Of a stretch of 64,000 nt of DNA, positions 34,711 to 47,599 are shown piece after piece. This stretch comes from Agelaius tricolor (taxonomy: Eukaryota; Chordata; Aves; Passeriformes; Icteridae). Below the pieces are notes generated by a model that had not been told where the DNA came from, made no database searches, and saw only the letters and a program-made list of their open reading frames with translations. The stretch spans positions 85,585,001-85,649,000 of the forward strand of contig JALJCS010000002.1 in NCBI GenBank assembly GCA_023055355.1, read 5' to 3'. Both the position numbers and the translations under genes were made by a program. How positions within the stretch are numbered: position 1 is the stretch's first letter; each line of letters opens with the position of its first letter.

Positions 34711-35989
34711 TACCCTGTTCAGTTAGTTGAGTTAGTTAAAGGACTGAAATTTGTAAGTTAGTTTCTGTTGACATTACCCTAATGGAACAAAGCAGAGATT
34801 TACACTCTCTTTCATTGTTTCACAGATCAACTCACGTTGGTAAAAGCAAACTTCTGTATAATTAAATCCATTTGATGCAAAATTGTTTCCCTGTTGCTCA
34901 GAGGCCAATACAACCTTTTCACAGTACTCAGCCTTCATTTAACATATCATGTGAAGCAGGATTTGGTTTTTGTAAAGTAAAAAAGAGATTATCACAAGTG
35001 AAGTAAAAGACAACACTTGCTGTGCTTGCAGCATGGACAGAAGATGTCAAGGAAGTTCTTTTCCTGAAGAATACAAAAAGAAGTGCTTTGGATCCACCAG
35101 CTCATTTTGTATTAACAATTTGCTTTGTGGTCCATGGGTTTCCCATTTCCTGTTTCATTTGTAACTTGTCAGTAAGGTAACTCATCCCGGAGTTTTTCTT
35201 ATTATGACATTATTTGTATCTAAGACTTTGACGTGAGATGCATGTTGTGGATGCCTCTGTGTAGGGAAAGGACAAGCAGGATCTCAGCTCTCCCTCAGCC
35301 AGCTCCACTGCCCTAGGAACTATGCTTTGCTCACTCCCCATCACTTGAAGCATTGCTTTATGATGCAAAAGAGGGTGGCATGCACAGGTACAATGCAGTG
35401 GAAAAGCTGTGCTCTTCCACCTCAGGAGGAGGAAAACATTTAACTTTGACCTACATCTATTGATAGTAGTGATGCTATGAGGAGAGAGCTGTGGTTGAAC
35501 ATTCTTCCCTTCTGACAAAGGGCCAAACCTAAATGGATTTTCCTAGACTGAATGTTTGTGCTAAGATGACTTAGTTGACTAAACATAAATGTCTGTGCTA
35601 TTTGATGAGTCCTTTGTGTTTAAGACACATCTGGGGGCTGGCCAGTATAATACAAGAGAAAGCAGACACCTGTGTTTTTCAGCAGCCTGGGTTAGAAGCT
35701 GAAAGGAATACACAAGGGCATCTCAGATTGCACATATCTGTATTTAGGTAACCAAATCCCACCAACATTGTCCTAATATGCATCATACAAAGCACCAGTA
35801 GAACAATAAAGGTGAGCTGGGAGAAATACATCACCACTAAGAGCCAAAGGGTGGTGATACAAATATAACTGTGTCTTATGTTAGAGAAACCCCAAATATA
35901 TAGGCTGCAGTTAATTGTATGCCAGTTCTCTCCTCATGTGTAATGTGGTTCAATACATGTGGTCTCTGCATTATTAGAGATGTGGAAAA
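34711..35989. other. Unique noncoding sequence, no gene seen
   Basis: Nothing recognisable. The frame at 35210-35518 (minus, 102 codons) lacks any known motif. Confidence 0.5.
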
Positions 35990-36100
35990 CTGGGGTACGC
36001 AAGGCCCTGATAATCTGATCAAAGATAGCCTGTTTTGAGTAGGGTGTGTGGCCCCCTGAGGTCCCTCCCAGCCTAAGTTACTCCATGATACTGTGATTTT
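35990..36100 (+). mobile_element. Short CR1 3' tail fragment, plus strand
   Basis: The recognisable part is 'aggtccctcccagcctaag' followed by 'ttactccatgatactgtgat', the final 50 bases of CR1 with its tail. The left part is weak and its boundary approximate. Confidence 0.6.
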
Positions 36101-36399
36101 TCCAAAGATGGGAAGGAGATGGAGAGGAGGATGGTGTTGAAAAGGGGAAGATCTTTATCTTGGGGTAGTGCTCACATGCTATCTGCCAGACTATCACATT
36201 CAGATTGTAACCTCAGAGAGCTAATGCTGGGATCTGTCTTCACTTAAAATTAATATCAGGTAGAAAGCAGTGATGAAAATCACCTCTTCTGCCTGACATA
36301 ATCTCTAAAATGCTCATATAGGCATGTGAATTTCAGAGTGAGCTCTCTGACAAAAAACATTGGATAAAAGATAGGAAATAGAAGACATATGATAAATGG

Positions 36400-36540
36400 T
36401 CATTTGTCATCATGGAGTGGAGTTCTACAAGGAGATTGCTATGGTTCATTCTGCCCAACATATTTATCAATGATCTAGGAAAGAAAGACAAAGTTAAGAT
36501 TAGAGAAACAAAGTCCAGCTTTCAAGAACTGCAAAAGGTA
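36400..36540 (+). mobile_element. CR1 reverse-transcriptase fragment, plus strand
   Basis: 'tggagtggagttctacaagg' followed by 'catatttatcaatgatctag' matches the CR1 block that codes for the conserved G-V-P-Q-G...NIFINDL stretch between RT motifs. It is isolated, frame-broken and lies 300 bases from the 3' tail fragment, in an order that does not suggest a single copy. Confidence 0.6.
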
Positions 36541-36790
36541 TTGCTCTGGCAATAATATGGCAGATAAATTCATTGTGAATAAATAATACAAATGCATAAA
36601 AAATGGTCCAAAGCATTATGAATGAATGATGAGCTCATATGACTTTACTACTCAGGAACATGATCTCTGGATACCTTGTTTACAAAGATTTTACCTTCAT
36701 AAACATTTTGTCAGTGCTCATACACTTGGAAAAACCAATCTAATCTAGGAGTTTTTAGTAAAGGGCTAATGAACAGAGTAGATGAGTATG

Positions 36791-37369
36791 TGTCATGGTT
36801 TAAGCCCAGCCCCACACAGCTGCTCTCTCATTCCTACCTGGTGGGATGGGGAAGAGAATCAGAAGAGCAGAAATGAGAAAAATCATGGGTTGAAATAAAG
36901 ACAATTTAACATGTAAAGCAAAAGCCATGTGTGCCAGCAAAGCCAAACAAGGAATTCATTTACAACTTCCCATGGGCAGTCAGGTGTTCAGCCACCCCCA
37001 GGAAAGCAGGGCTCCATCACATGTAGCAATGACCTGGGAAGATAAATGCCATCACACTGAATTTCCTCTCCCTTCTTCTTTTTTCCTGAGCTTTATGAGC
37101 TGAGCATACACCATGTGCTGTGGGATGTCCCTTGTCAGCTGGGGTCAGCTGGGGTCAGCTGTCCTGCCTGTGTCCCCTCCCAGCTCCTGGTGCACCCCCA
37201 GCCTCCTCACTGCTGGGGTGAGGAGCAGAAAAGGCCTTGACTGTGTCAGCCCTGCTCAGGATAATGAAACATCCCAGGATTACCACACTGTTTCCAGCAC
37301 AAATCCAAAACACAGCCCCATGCCACATACTACAGAGAAAATTAACTCTACCCCAGCCAAAACCAGCCA
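36791..37369 (-). mobile_element. Solo LTR of a widespread avian endogenous retrovirus
   Basis: TG...CA, 579 bases. The flanks agtatg (36785-36790) and agtgtg (37370-37375) agree at 5 of 6 bases and look like an aged 6-bp target duplication. On the minus strand it reads from a start close to 'ctggttttggctggggtaga' to an end in 'gggcttaaaccatgaca', which I recognise as a common neognath LTR. The sense strand has 'ataaagc' promoter-side sequence and 'tttatttcaacccatgattt' near the end. A local decanucleotide duplication (ggtcagctgg) lies at about 37135-37160. No retroviral genes are attached. Confidence 0.88.
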
Positions 37370-37424
37370 AGTGTGTCTCTATATAAATACCACATCTTAG
37401 TGCATGTTCCTGCTCCCCTGTCTC

Positions 37425-37790
37425 AGGGGAGTTATAACAAAACTGTGAAAGGTTCAGGAAAAGGCAACAAGGATAATAAAGGTATGGAACAACTTCTCTG
37501 CAAGGAACAATTAAGCTGATTAGGAGACCTCAGGGACTATTGAGGGGATATATGATAGAGGTCTATAAAACCATGAGTGGCCAGAAGTGGGTACATAGGT
37601 AATTATCATTCCCTGTCTCTTCCAAGAATAGGATTAGTGGGCACTGTCTGCAGCTAGAAAATGACCAGTTCAAAGTGCACAGAAAGAGAGGGCTCTTCAG
37701 GTGTTGTGTGGCTGAGCTGTGGAGCATCACACCACAGGCTGTTGTGGGTCCAAGAGCTGACTACCAGATCATGTGAAACCAGATAGGAAC
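37425..37790 (+). mobile_element. Diverged CR1 LINE fragment, plus strand
   Basis: Blocks such as 'gttcaggaaaaggcaac', 'gattaggagacctcaggg' and 'tagaggtctataaaaccatg' match the C-terminal CR1 region that in other copies codes for [10 protein letters not shown] and LFNFL. Then comes 'aggattagtgggcactgtct'. It is unusual for avian CR1 and may be an older subfamily. There is no frame and the 3' tail is eroded. Confidence 0.6.
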
Positions 37791-40700
37791 AGAATGACTT
37801 CATGGAAGAAAAATCCATTAAGGTCTACTGAACATAAAGATGTGACTGCTCTTTCATGATTTTGTTCTGCTAACTGTTGGCAGGTAATGAAATATTTGGA
37901 GAGGTAGCATGTTTGCCCTCATGATTAAAATGTTTCCTTAAGAGCCATCTTGACCACTTACACAGGCTGGAAGCTGCTGGAAAGTGGTGATCTGACTCAG
38001 TCCTGCAATCAAATGCTTAGGAAAATGCTTTGCAAAGATGTCCACAGTAAAGATGTCCATAGCAAAGACAGTTTATGTCTTCTCACCCCTCAAGTTTTCT
38101 TAAAGAGCAAAACATGCTCTTGGAAATCGCTAGCAGAGCTTGCACATTAAACTCATCTATATTCAGGTACTAAGCAGGCTGGAGTAAAACTTGCAGTCCA
38201 GCCCAGTACAGGAGAGAGCTCAGCTGCACTGCCCTGGGGGCAGGGCAAGGAGCAGACAGTCAATTAAACCTGACAGTAGAACAGAGCACAGCACGCTGGC
38301 TAGATAGAGTCATTATCCCTTATTACTTAAATAAAACAGGAGGGCACTTTGTATAATAAAGGAGTGGTTAATTGTAGTGCAGCTCTGTTTTCTGGCATAA
38401 TATAATCATTACTAATCTGTCAAATTAGAAAACACAGATTATCCTATGCAAGTTTTGTTAAGATCAGACCTTTTTACAATTGCAAGCTTTTTTTTTTTTT
38501 TAATATAGATTATGATACACTGAGTTTTTTGCAGCAAAACCTCTCTCTGGTTGTGAGAGTGGATGCTTCCCCTGTGACTGACATAATCTGTCCTGCCCCT
38601 CTCCAGGGTACCCCACAGGCTTCCCCCAGGGATGAAAACTGCCTTTGAATGTTACTGCACTTTTCAAGCTTTACAGACAAGACACATTTCTCTCTAACTA
38701 AAAAGACCTTTTCTTGTTTTGGTTTCCTCAGCTGGAACCATCTGCAAGCCTTGTGGCCAAGTGTGTTGACAAACAAAGAAAAATCATCAGATGATGAATA
38801 CTCAGTAAGGCTGCTCTGAACCCAACCTTGACCCAGCAAAAGCCATGTGTAGGGATGGAAGATATCTGGGGAAAGCATCTCACACATTTCTGTTTCCTCT
38901 TGGTATACTGTAAATTGACCTTGAGCTTTTGAGCTTCCCCACGGAAGAACTGTTTTTTGGGGTTTTTTTTTTGGTTTTTTTTCTGCCTGAGAAGACCCCA
39001 GGATATTCTCACTGGAGGATTTAAACAATGGTAAAGAGTTTTTTGAGCTTCCTCAGTTGTGCTCTGGGACATGAGGACTAGGCTACATAAGTCTTTGTGG
39101 TCTCTTCCAGGGCAATTTTGTGCAATTCAAGGATTTTTGAGATCAACCCATTCAATGTACATTTCTAAATGTAATTTGACACAAATCTGCTTCTATATCT
39201 CTTCAGCACTGAATATACACTCATGGATTCTTTCTTTCAAATCACTTCAGTTTATGTGCTTTCAATTAAAATGTTATAAAACATTTATTGCTTCTTGCTG
39301 CAAAGCACCGAGGACGTTTACATTTTAAAAGACACTCTCCATACTGAATTTGTGGTGCTTACTGCTGTATTGCTTGCAGTCTTGCCTCCAGTTCTGTATA
39401 TTTGCCAGCTGTTTCCAACACAGTCCTTGGATTTCACTGAATGTTCCCATATGGATGCTTTCTGGAGCTGAACCCACTGAGTTTGAGCTGTTTGTTATTG
39501 AGGCAATATTAAGACTAGAGATGTTCTGTATTCCTAATTACGATGAGCTGATGAAAAGTTTGGTGACAAAGGAATCCCAACAAAGGCAAGGAGCACAGTC
39601 CAGTGCTTGTTTTGCCACAGCATTTCCATGTGGCCATATGAACTTGTATCTTAGATCCCAGTGGGGCAGCTCATGATCTTCTGCCTCAGAGGAGTTTCAT
39701 GAGGATGGGCATGTCACGACCAGGGGCTGGTTCTGGTGGGACAGGGGTCAGGGGATGTGGGTGGCTGTGCCAGCTGATCAGTGAGTGAGTAAAGAGAAAT
39801 GCACAAAACGTGGACCCCATGAGAAATGTTGTATTCCATTCCCTCTATATTGCTTGCCTTTGTCCTATTTTGAATTAGTTAGGTCCAGGCCCTCAGAAAA
39901 ATTTAGTCAGAGAATTCATGAGAACTTTGATGAGCTAGATTTTACATCCCAGTTTTGAAACCTTGCCACCTAAACACCTTTGAGTCTGACCCTTTACTGG
40001 AGACAAATAACAATAAAGAGACTTTTTTTTCCATAAAAAGCCAAACCTTTGACCATTCTGGGATCCCACTCAACTCTTTTCTGACAGACACTCACCATGA
40101 GCTTCCGCCACAAGTCCTCTATGAAGATCCATTTGCACACAAGATTCTGTAAAACTACAGCTACAAGCATCAATTGTCTTGAAAGTGCCTTTGTTACTTC
40201 TAGCTGTCATTTTCTTGCCAAACTCACACCCTGAACTATCCCATTTAATTATACTCACTGGCCATCTTCCCCCTTTTTATTGGCAATATTTTTCTTGTTA
40301 ATTGTGCATGCTTGGTTTTAAAGAATGGTGCCTGCCTTTCCTTATGTGACTCTGCAAGGAATATTTCTGTATCCTGGGTAGTTTCTCTGACATGTTTATG
40401 TCTTTCTGGTTAGTGTAAAAAATGCAAGACATATTATGTACTGCAGAAAATCAGGCTGGCACTTTGCAGTTTTAACACTGTGCCTTGTTGTATAGTTAAA
40501 ATAAATGTTCTTGGTATCAGCTTTATTACTTCTATTAGTTGGTCTAATGTCTGGATTTGCAGGAGTTCTTCCAGCAGGATGTTAAAGGGAAATCACCAGC
40601 TGCTCAGCATTGCCTCCATACCCAAGAGCACCCAGGGAGAAATCAGGGACTCTGCAGAGAAACACAGGCTATGTTAGGGCTCTGAAATCAATCTCCCCTC

Positions 40701-41504
40701 CAGGTACTACAGTTAGCATGTGATAGACTGCCAAAAAGAAATTAGCACCACAGAAGTAGGAAAGATCCACAGAATCCATTTGTAGTGGCTGTTCATTTCT
40801 AAGTTTCATTGAAAATATTCCACCTTAGATATTGCAAAGAGTCCCCTCTGAGTGATGCTACAGCAGTCACTCAGGACAGGTTTATTCAACACTGCTCACA
40901 CAAATTCACACTAAATTTGTTCAATAAGTATGTCTGTGATGACCTTCCTTTAAGGGCAAGGAAGCACTTAAGATTCAAAAGGGAGGGTTTTCACACCTGT
41001 GTGGTTTGAAATATGTTACAACCATTTCTGACTGACAGCTGTAAAAATAAATGAATATGGCAACCTAGAGCTCAGCACAATTCGTGGTCTTGTGAGTTTT
41101 GCAGCTCACATATCCTGGCAGTGCCTCGATGGTGTATGTACAGCTGAGCAAGACACCCTGGGGTCCCTTCACAGACTCAGGGGTGTTTGTGATGCAGTTC
41201 ACCTCTGTGAACTGTACCCTGTGTTTGGTTAGATGAATCACATCAAAATATCTGCTGACAATGCTGATTAATCTCCACTGACCATTCAGAGACCAGACAC
41301 TACCTGTGTGTCAGACACACCGAATGTTAGGCCAGGTGAGTTCCACAAAACAAGTGGACTTTGATTTACATAAAAATTCACTAAAGATTCCTTTTGATCT
41401 AGTTGTCCCTGACTGTCTTTGACTCTAATTTTCACTGAAGGCACTGGAATAATCTCTATTTGGTCGAGGAACTCTGCTCTTTGTGTCTCTAGGTGAAACT
41501 AATT
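37791..41504. other. Unique noncoding sequence, no gene seen
   Basis: A T run lies at 38488-38501 and a T/G tract at 38951-38983. Segment 38320-38470 has low CpG and homeobox-like words (tggttaattgtag, cataatataatcattactaat) and is a candidate conserved element. The 172-codon minus frame at 38510-39028 includes lysine/proline translation of the T/G tract and has no recognisable domain. A repeated 15-mer-like word (aaagatgtccacagt / aaagatgtccatagc) lies at 38034-38063. Confidence 0.5.
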
Positions 41505-42260
41505 TCACAGAATCACAGACCCCATACACCCTCTGGATGAAGAAACTTTTTTTAATATTCAACCTAAACATCCCCTGACACAAATTCAGGTCATTCTCTC
41601 AGGTCCTGTCACTGGTAACAAGAGTGATGAGATCAATGTCTGCCCCTCCTCTTCCTCTCCTGAGGAAGCCTTAGACTGTGATTAGATCTCCTCAGTCTCC
41701 TTCAGGCAGAACTGACCAAATGGCCTCAGCCACTCCTTACATGCCTTTCTCTAGAGGTCCTTCACTGTCTTTGTTGCCCTCCTTTGAACACTCTCTAACA
41801 GTTTAATGTCTTTCTTACATTGTGTCACCCAAAGCTGCCACAGCCTCACTGCAGGTGAGGCAGCCCCCGTGCAGAGCAGAGCAGGACAATCCCCTCCCTT
41901 GCCCAGCTGGCCATGCTGTCCCTGATGTCCCCCAGAACAGGGCTGGCCCTCCTGACTGCAAGGACACACCTGGCTCATGTTTAACTGTTCACAGACCAGG
42001 GCCCCCCAGGTCCCTTTTCATGGCTCTGCTTTCAGCCTCTCATTCCCCAATGCATTTGTACATCCAGGGTTGCCCCGTCCCAGGTGCAGAACCCAGAACT
42101 TTCCCTTGTTGAACTTCATATGGTTGGTGATTGCCCAGTCCTCTGATTTGTGAGGTGTCTCTGCAGGGCCTCTGTGCCCTCGAGGGAATCAGCAGCTCCT
42201 CCCATTTTTGCATCATCTGTGAACTTTCTCGTTATCACTCCCAGTCCTGGTTATCAGAGC
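41505..42260 (-). mobile_element. CR1 LINE 3' half, minus strand
   Basis: The left end 'cacagaatcacagac' is the CR1 tail complement. The rest runs backwards through the reverse-transcriptase C-terminal coding region ('gaggaagcc', 'ttgttgccctcctttgaac', 'ccctgatgtcccccagaac', 'cacacctggctcatgttt', 'ttgaacttcata') to 'ttttgcatcatctgtgaac', which encodes the conserved F-A-D-D area in intact copies. Many frameshifts. The minus frame at 41751-41978 is a remnant of the C-terminal region. Confidence 0.88.
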
Positions 42261-43864
42261 TGAGCAATGTGCTGAGGGAGGGAGGTGGGTTAACTGTTTA
42301 GCCCAGGGCACATCTGCACTCCCAGGTCTCAGATATCTCCCAGAGACAAAAAAGGGCGCTATTCTGGCGTTAGTTCAGGGAAAGGTCTGACTGATAAGCA
42401 GCAATTTATATTTTTAACTACCATCACTGAAGGTGCCCAGCAAACAGCCTCAGTATTGAAAACAAGAGATAATCTTTGCCCATACAGGGTAGTGTTTCTG
42501 AGCCTAGGTTCAGCTAAGCATTTTTGTAAAGAAATAATTTTGTTAATTCTGCCATTTTACCTAGGCTTTAATCAGATCCTGTGCTCAGATGAGATTTTTA
42601 GCCACTGTAATTCACTGGCCCAGGAGAGCTTAGCTCAGATGCCATGTTTGAGCTGCAGCAAACTTGTTGTTTTCATTCACTTTCCCAGCTGAGTTGTCTG
42701 TGGCACAAAGGGTCAAGAGATTTGGGACAACTGTCTTTGGATCATTCAGGATCAAAGCTTCCAATCTTCTCCCACTCGAATTGTAAGAGATCACAGAACC
42801 TTTGGCATCCAGTTCCCCATAAATGCAATAGGCAGTGACAACTGAAAGCAGCAAAATATGCCAGTTCCTTTGGGCAGACACCAGCAGATTGAGGAACAAG
42901 AAAAAATTAGAAGTATGAAGGGGGTGCTTCAATCTTCTTGCTTCTTGAAGAAGCAAGAAGAAACAGGAGATACAATGAATGCTTCCTGGATGAGCCACTG
43001 GAGAACGAGGTGTTTGTCTGTGGTGTCAGGGGAAGGTATAGAAGGACAGGATGCTCTGGTTGGTGTTATGCAGGTGAGGAACCAAACTCTGCTTTGGTTT
43101 ACACAACCTCAACTTGTGTTTATGAAGGATTCTAAGCAGAGGAGTGGGTGTTTTACCCCATTCAGACTTCTGTAATTTGTGGAAAAGCCAAGAGAATATC
43201 TCCATGTCCCTGAAGTAACCATTGTCACTAAGGCACTATGGGACTGTAATTTGATTTGTGGTAGGTGATAGCCCTATTTATTTCATTATATTATGTAGTA
43301 CAAGCACAGGAAGAACTTTATGTTCTGAACATTGCAGTGGTCACATTATGACCAAAGAAGGGTCAAGTGTAGAACACTGAGAGGGCAGAGTATCTTCATG
43401 AAGAGTATAGAACATCTAATCCCTTCTAAGTTTAAAACAAAACAAGCCAGAAGTTTTCAAAAAATCAGGGAGAGAAAATTTAGTTACCATTATAACTGGT
43501 CTAATATCTGCCATATTCTGCTTTATAAATTACAGTTTCTGTGTAATTTGAGGGACAATTGAGCTGTTTTGCAGCATTCACCTTCTAGGATCCTTGATAG
43601 TTCTGAATCAGACACCTACTCGTGATTATAAAGAAATATCTCCTTTCCAAACCATAACAATAACTTGCTTAATTTCTTATAGATTTTGAGGAAAGACAGG
43701 TTGAAGCTTTCTTTGCTTTCTCAGCTAAGAGCATTGACCATGGGCTCTAGCGATATTTCCAATCTTCTTCTTGATGTTTATATAATTTATGTGAGGAGCA
43801 ATTTAAATAGTGAAGAACTCTCCAAAATGCCATATTGGCCAGGTTCTGGGTCTGCTCTGGGCAG
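42261..43864. other. Unique noncoding sequence, no gene seen
   Basis: Apart from the palindrome at 42933-42961, nothing recognisable. Frames at 42630-43175 on both strands are unfamiliar. Confidence 0.5.
42933..42961. repeat. Near-perfect 29-bp palindrome
   Basis: A 14-base arm (42933-42946, tcttcttgcttctt) pairs exactly with 42948-42961 around a single central g. It can form a hairpin or cruciform. It is purine/pyrimidine-segregated, so it may derive from slippage or a template switch in a ctt-rich stretch. Confidence 0.9.
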
Positions 43865-44994
43865 AAGGAAAGCATCTCTCTGGACTTGTGTAAGGCCTCT
43901 GGCACAGTGCCTCACAACATTGTTCTCTTTAAATTGGGGAGAGAGGGATTTGGTGGGTGCAGTGTTTGGTGGAGGAGAAAGTGGTAGGATGGTCACATCT
44001 GGAGTAGTGGTCAATGGCCCAATGTCCAGGTGGAGGTCAGTGACTACTCTTGGGATCAGTGCTACTCAATACCTTCATCAGTGACAGACAGTGGGATGGA
44101 GTGCACCCTCAGCAAGTTTGCAGGGGACACCAAGCTGAGGGTGCAGTTGCCACACCTGAGGGATGGAATGCCAGTTAGAGGGACTTGGACAAGCTCAGGA
44201 AGTGGAACCATGTGAACCTCATGAGGCTTGACAAGGCCAGGTGCAAGGTCCTGCAAGTGGGTCTGACCAACCCCTGGTACAATACAGGCTGGAGGATGAA
44301 GGGATTGAGAGCACCCCTGTGAAGAAGAACTTGGATTTACTGGTCAAGGAAAAGCTGGACATGAACCAGAAACATACTTTTGTAGCCCAGAAAACCAAAT
44401 GTCCTGTCCTGGGCTGCATCAAAAGCCTCATGAGCAGCAGGTTGAGGGACATGATCCTGGCCCTCTACTCTGTTCTTATGAAATCCCATCTGGAGTGCTG
44501 CATCCAGTTCTGGGGTTTGCAATACAAGAAAGGGAGTTTGGAGGTGGGCCATGAAGATGATCAGAGGGCTCTGAGGAAAGGCTGAGGGAGTTGGGACTGT
44601 TCAACTCTCTCTAGGCTGGAGTAAAGAAGGCTCCACATAGCAGCCTTTTAGTACTTAAGGGTATCTTATAGGAAAGATGGGGACAGACCTCTTACCAGGA
44701 CTTGTGATAGAACAAGGGGCAATGGCTTCAAAGTGAAAGAGGGTAGGTTTAGGCTAGACATAAGGAAGACATTTTATGTGATGAGGGTAGTGAAACAGTG
44801 GAACATTGCCCAGGGAGGTGCTAGGTGCTAGGGCAGACACTGATCTCTTCACTCTTGTGAGGAAACACTCCAGTCCAGGCTAGACAGGATTCTGAGGAAT
44901 ATGATTGAGTTGATGATGTCCCTGCTCATTGCAGGGGAGGATGACCATTAAATGTTCCTTCCAACCCAACCATTCTATGATTCTGTGGTTCTAA
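43865..44994 (+). mobile_element. CR1 LINE, about 1.1 kb, with decayed reverse transcriptase, plus strand
   Basis: The copy starts near the block for the RT region before the catalytic loop and keeps a piece read as 'LSKFAGDTKL' at about 44108-44137. Intact CR1 elements have FADD there, so one catalytic aspartate is glycine. A second frame (44241-44585) covers the C-terminal part, including 'ILALYSVLMKSHLECCIQFW'. The 3' end has 'RHW/HW' remnants and the tail 'cattctatgattctgtgg' at 44971-44988. Multiple frameshifts make it inactive. Confidence 0.9.
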
Positions 44995-46270
44995 GATTTT
45001 GATTCAAGGTCTCATCCAAAGCAAAAAGAGAAGATCTGAGATCCCAGAAAGAGCTCTAATACATTAAGTTTCATCTGCAGGGCAGAAAGTCTTGCATGCC
45101 AGCCTTTCAGAGAGGCCTAATTCAGTGTTCTATGGAAATAGCAGCAGAGCTTTCTAAAGTCAGGGCAGTCAGAGGAAGGAGATATTCATCTCTGGTTTAT
45201 TGTGAGGACTTGGGTGGATCCACAAACATTCAGCAGCAAAAAAGGGCAGGGAATTTCAGTTCTTCCTGGCCTGGCAGCAGCTGCATGGAGACTTCAAGTG
45301 TCTAATAAATACTTGAAATAGGTGAATGTGGATTAATATGTTGTCCATTTCCAAAGATTTTAAGAAGGCATGCTGAGACTTGTCCACATCAGTGGAGGGG
45401 TGTGAAACCAAACACACTACACTTCCAAAGCACAGAAGGATTTTTCCAGTCAAGAAGGTAAAATGTTACTAGAATGGCCTGTATGAACTGTCAGTGCCTG
45501 TATATATTTGGTTTAGAATATATACTGAATACAATATTTTATGACATTTCTTATATTTCCTGTATTAAGTCACTCCCTTTGCAAAAAGAGCCCTCTTTCT
45601 GTGGTCGTGTATATTTCTCTGGTCCTTGACAAAATATAAAAAGTAGAATGACCCATAACAATGGAAGCAAAACAATCATTAAAATAATTTTTATTCTAAA
45701 AGTTCAGTATGAGTTTGCAGTAAAATTTGTGAGTGGGAAATGATGCATTTTTTATTAAGCCCAAACCAGTTCTCCTGTCCCAGTTGATGATCTGCCCTTG
45801 TTTCAAACCAATTAAGCTGGAGCTAATCTCTCTGTTGATTTGAGACATGCTGTCTTTGTTACTTATAGCTCCTTTTGTGCACAAAGTTGTAATCGATTTT
45901 TTTGTAACCTACATCTGTATTGGAGAATAATCATCCTTGTACAAGCACAGAAGATCTGGTTCCTGAACCAGACAACTTTGAACTTGGTTCAGGGCCAAGT
46001 GAAGAAAAACCAAAAGCTTTTCATTGACTTCACTGCATATTAGATCAGGCTGTCACTGTCTACATTCAGCCAAGGACACACAGTAGCTAATTTAAGGCCT
46101 ATATTGTGAATAGGGTGGAAAGGACAATGAACAGGCAGTGCACATTCCATTTAGCACCTGCCCTTGGTAAAAGGTGGCTGGAAAACTTTGTTGAGGAAGA
46201 CATTTAGGAAGAAACTTGGAAGAATGAGCTTTCATCATTACCTGACTTTAAAGGAGTTTGCAGAAGTGCC
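44995..46270. other. Unique noncoding sequence, no gene seen
   Basis: A+T-rich at 45480-45720. No gene or element recognised. Confidence 0.5.
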
Positions 46271-46440
46271 TTTTTTTTTTTTTTTGCCCTTTTTTTTTTT
46301 TTTTTTCCCCTGGGAAGCCGATAGAGTACCAGAGGATACAAACAAAAAAAATTCAAACCGAACCCAAACAAACAAACAAACCTCCAATATCCAAAGAAAA
46401 ACCCAAACTAACTAACCAACCAACCAACCAAACAAAATTA
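46271..46440. repeat. T homopolymers followed by an A/C-only tract
   Basis: T15 (46271-46285), gccc, T17 (46290-46306), then from about 46338 to 46440 an A/C-rich run made of aaac, aacc and ccaa units with few T and almost no G. Frames through it are artefacts. Confidence 0.9.
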
Positions 46441-47072
46441 AACAGGTTGGGGGCTGAATCAGATGGACAAATAAATTAAACTCACTATGAGTAACTCCAA
46501 GTACTGCTGCATTTGGATGTACCTGCTGAGAGATACATCTGCTCTTATAAAAACTCTAGGATATTTTTGGCTGGAAAGCTACACAACCCCATGAAGGAAA
46601 CAGTTAAACAGGAGCATAAATTGTGAGGTAAAGCAGGCTTAGAGGGCTCACTCTACAAACATCCTTGTAAAAGAGCACTGCTCTGAGTTGCCAGCTCCTC
46701 TAACAAAGTACTGAGCTCCTGGGAGCGAGGCCTGAAGGCTGAACTGATGGTAATACATCACCACCGTGTGGTCATTGCCAGGAAAACAAACTGCCTTTGA
46801 ATAGCTGGGAAAACGGGAGCCGATGTTTCAAAACTAGGGAGATGGAGATGTGGTTATTGTGGTGACAAACACCTTACGGCTCTTGGCCACCAACGCTGCT
46901 CTACATGTGAACATGTAATATTAATATGATATAAAATGATTGTCCTTGCTGCTGGGAATAGAAGGAGTATCTTTCTCAAAGCAGATATTATGCTTAGAGG
47001 AATGTACTGCAGAGTATAGCAAAGGATAACACTGCTTTGTTCTAGTTTTCTTAGTGAGTTTGATTTTGTTGG
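46441..47072. other. Unique noncoding sequence, no gene seen
   Basis: Nothing recognisable. Confidence 0.5.
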
Positions 47073-47147
47073 CTTTGTTTGTTTGTTTGTTTGGTTGGTT
47101 TTTTGGTTGGTGGTTTTTGAGGCTTTTTTTTTTTTTTTTTTTTTGGT
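47073..47147. repeat. T/G tract with (GTTT)n and T run
   Basis: gtttgtttgtttg units, then ggttggtt units and a run of about 20 T. It is the complement-type partner of the A/C tracts elsewhere in the window. Confidence 0.9.
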
Positions 47148-47599
47148 GGAATGGAGGCTCCTGTGAGATATCTAGGACAGTTAGGGATGTTTCTGCTTTC
47201 ATTAGGACTGTGTGCAAAGCAACGCCTTAAAAGATCCTTGTCTGAAACAGCATGGAGGTCACTGTACAGAAGGCTGCACACCCTGTTTTTTTCTTTGAAT
47301 AACAGGAGGAATTTCATTCCATATTCTGCTTTTGCCATAATACTGTTTTCATCCCTACTCAGATAATAGGAACTTTCCAGAAGGAAAGCCCTTTTTTATA
47401 ATAGCTTTCTATAACATTGACTTCTGCCAGATCTCTCTTGTGATTAGTAACTGCAGAAGGATGAGATTGCTGTGATCTTTGGCAAAATGCTCTGGTTGGG
47501 CCTTAATTGTCACAGTCCTTGTCTTATTCTTCCCCTTCTTCTCACAGACTCAAACTCTTCTCTTTATTTTGAGTTATAATGAACTCCTGAATGTGGCCC
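47148..47599. other. Unique noncoding sequence, no gene seen
   Basis: Nothing recognisable. Confidence 0.45.

Noticed and set aside
38510..39028. 172-codon minus-strand frame
   Set aside because: Part of it translates a T/G tract into lysine/proline repeats. The remainder has no domain, and an alternative frame overlaps it.
39705..39960. 'tgtcacgaccaggggctgg' resembling an LTR start
   Set aside because: No matching end, no poly(A) signal in place and no target duplication found.
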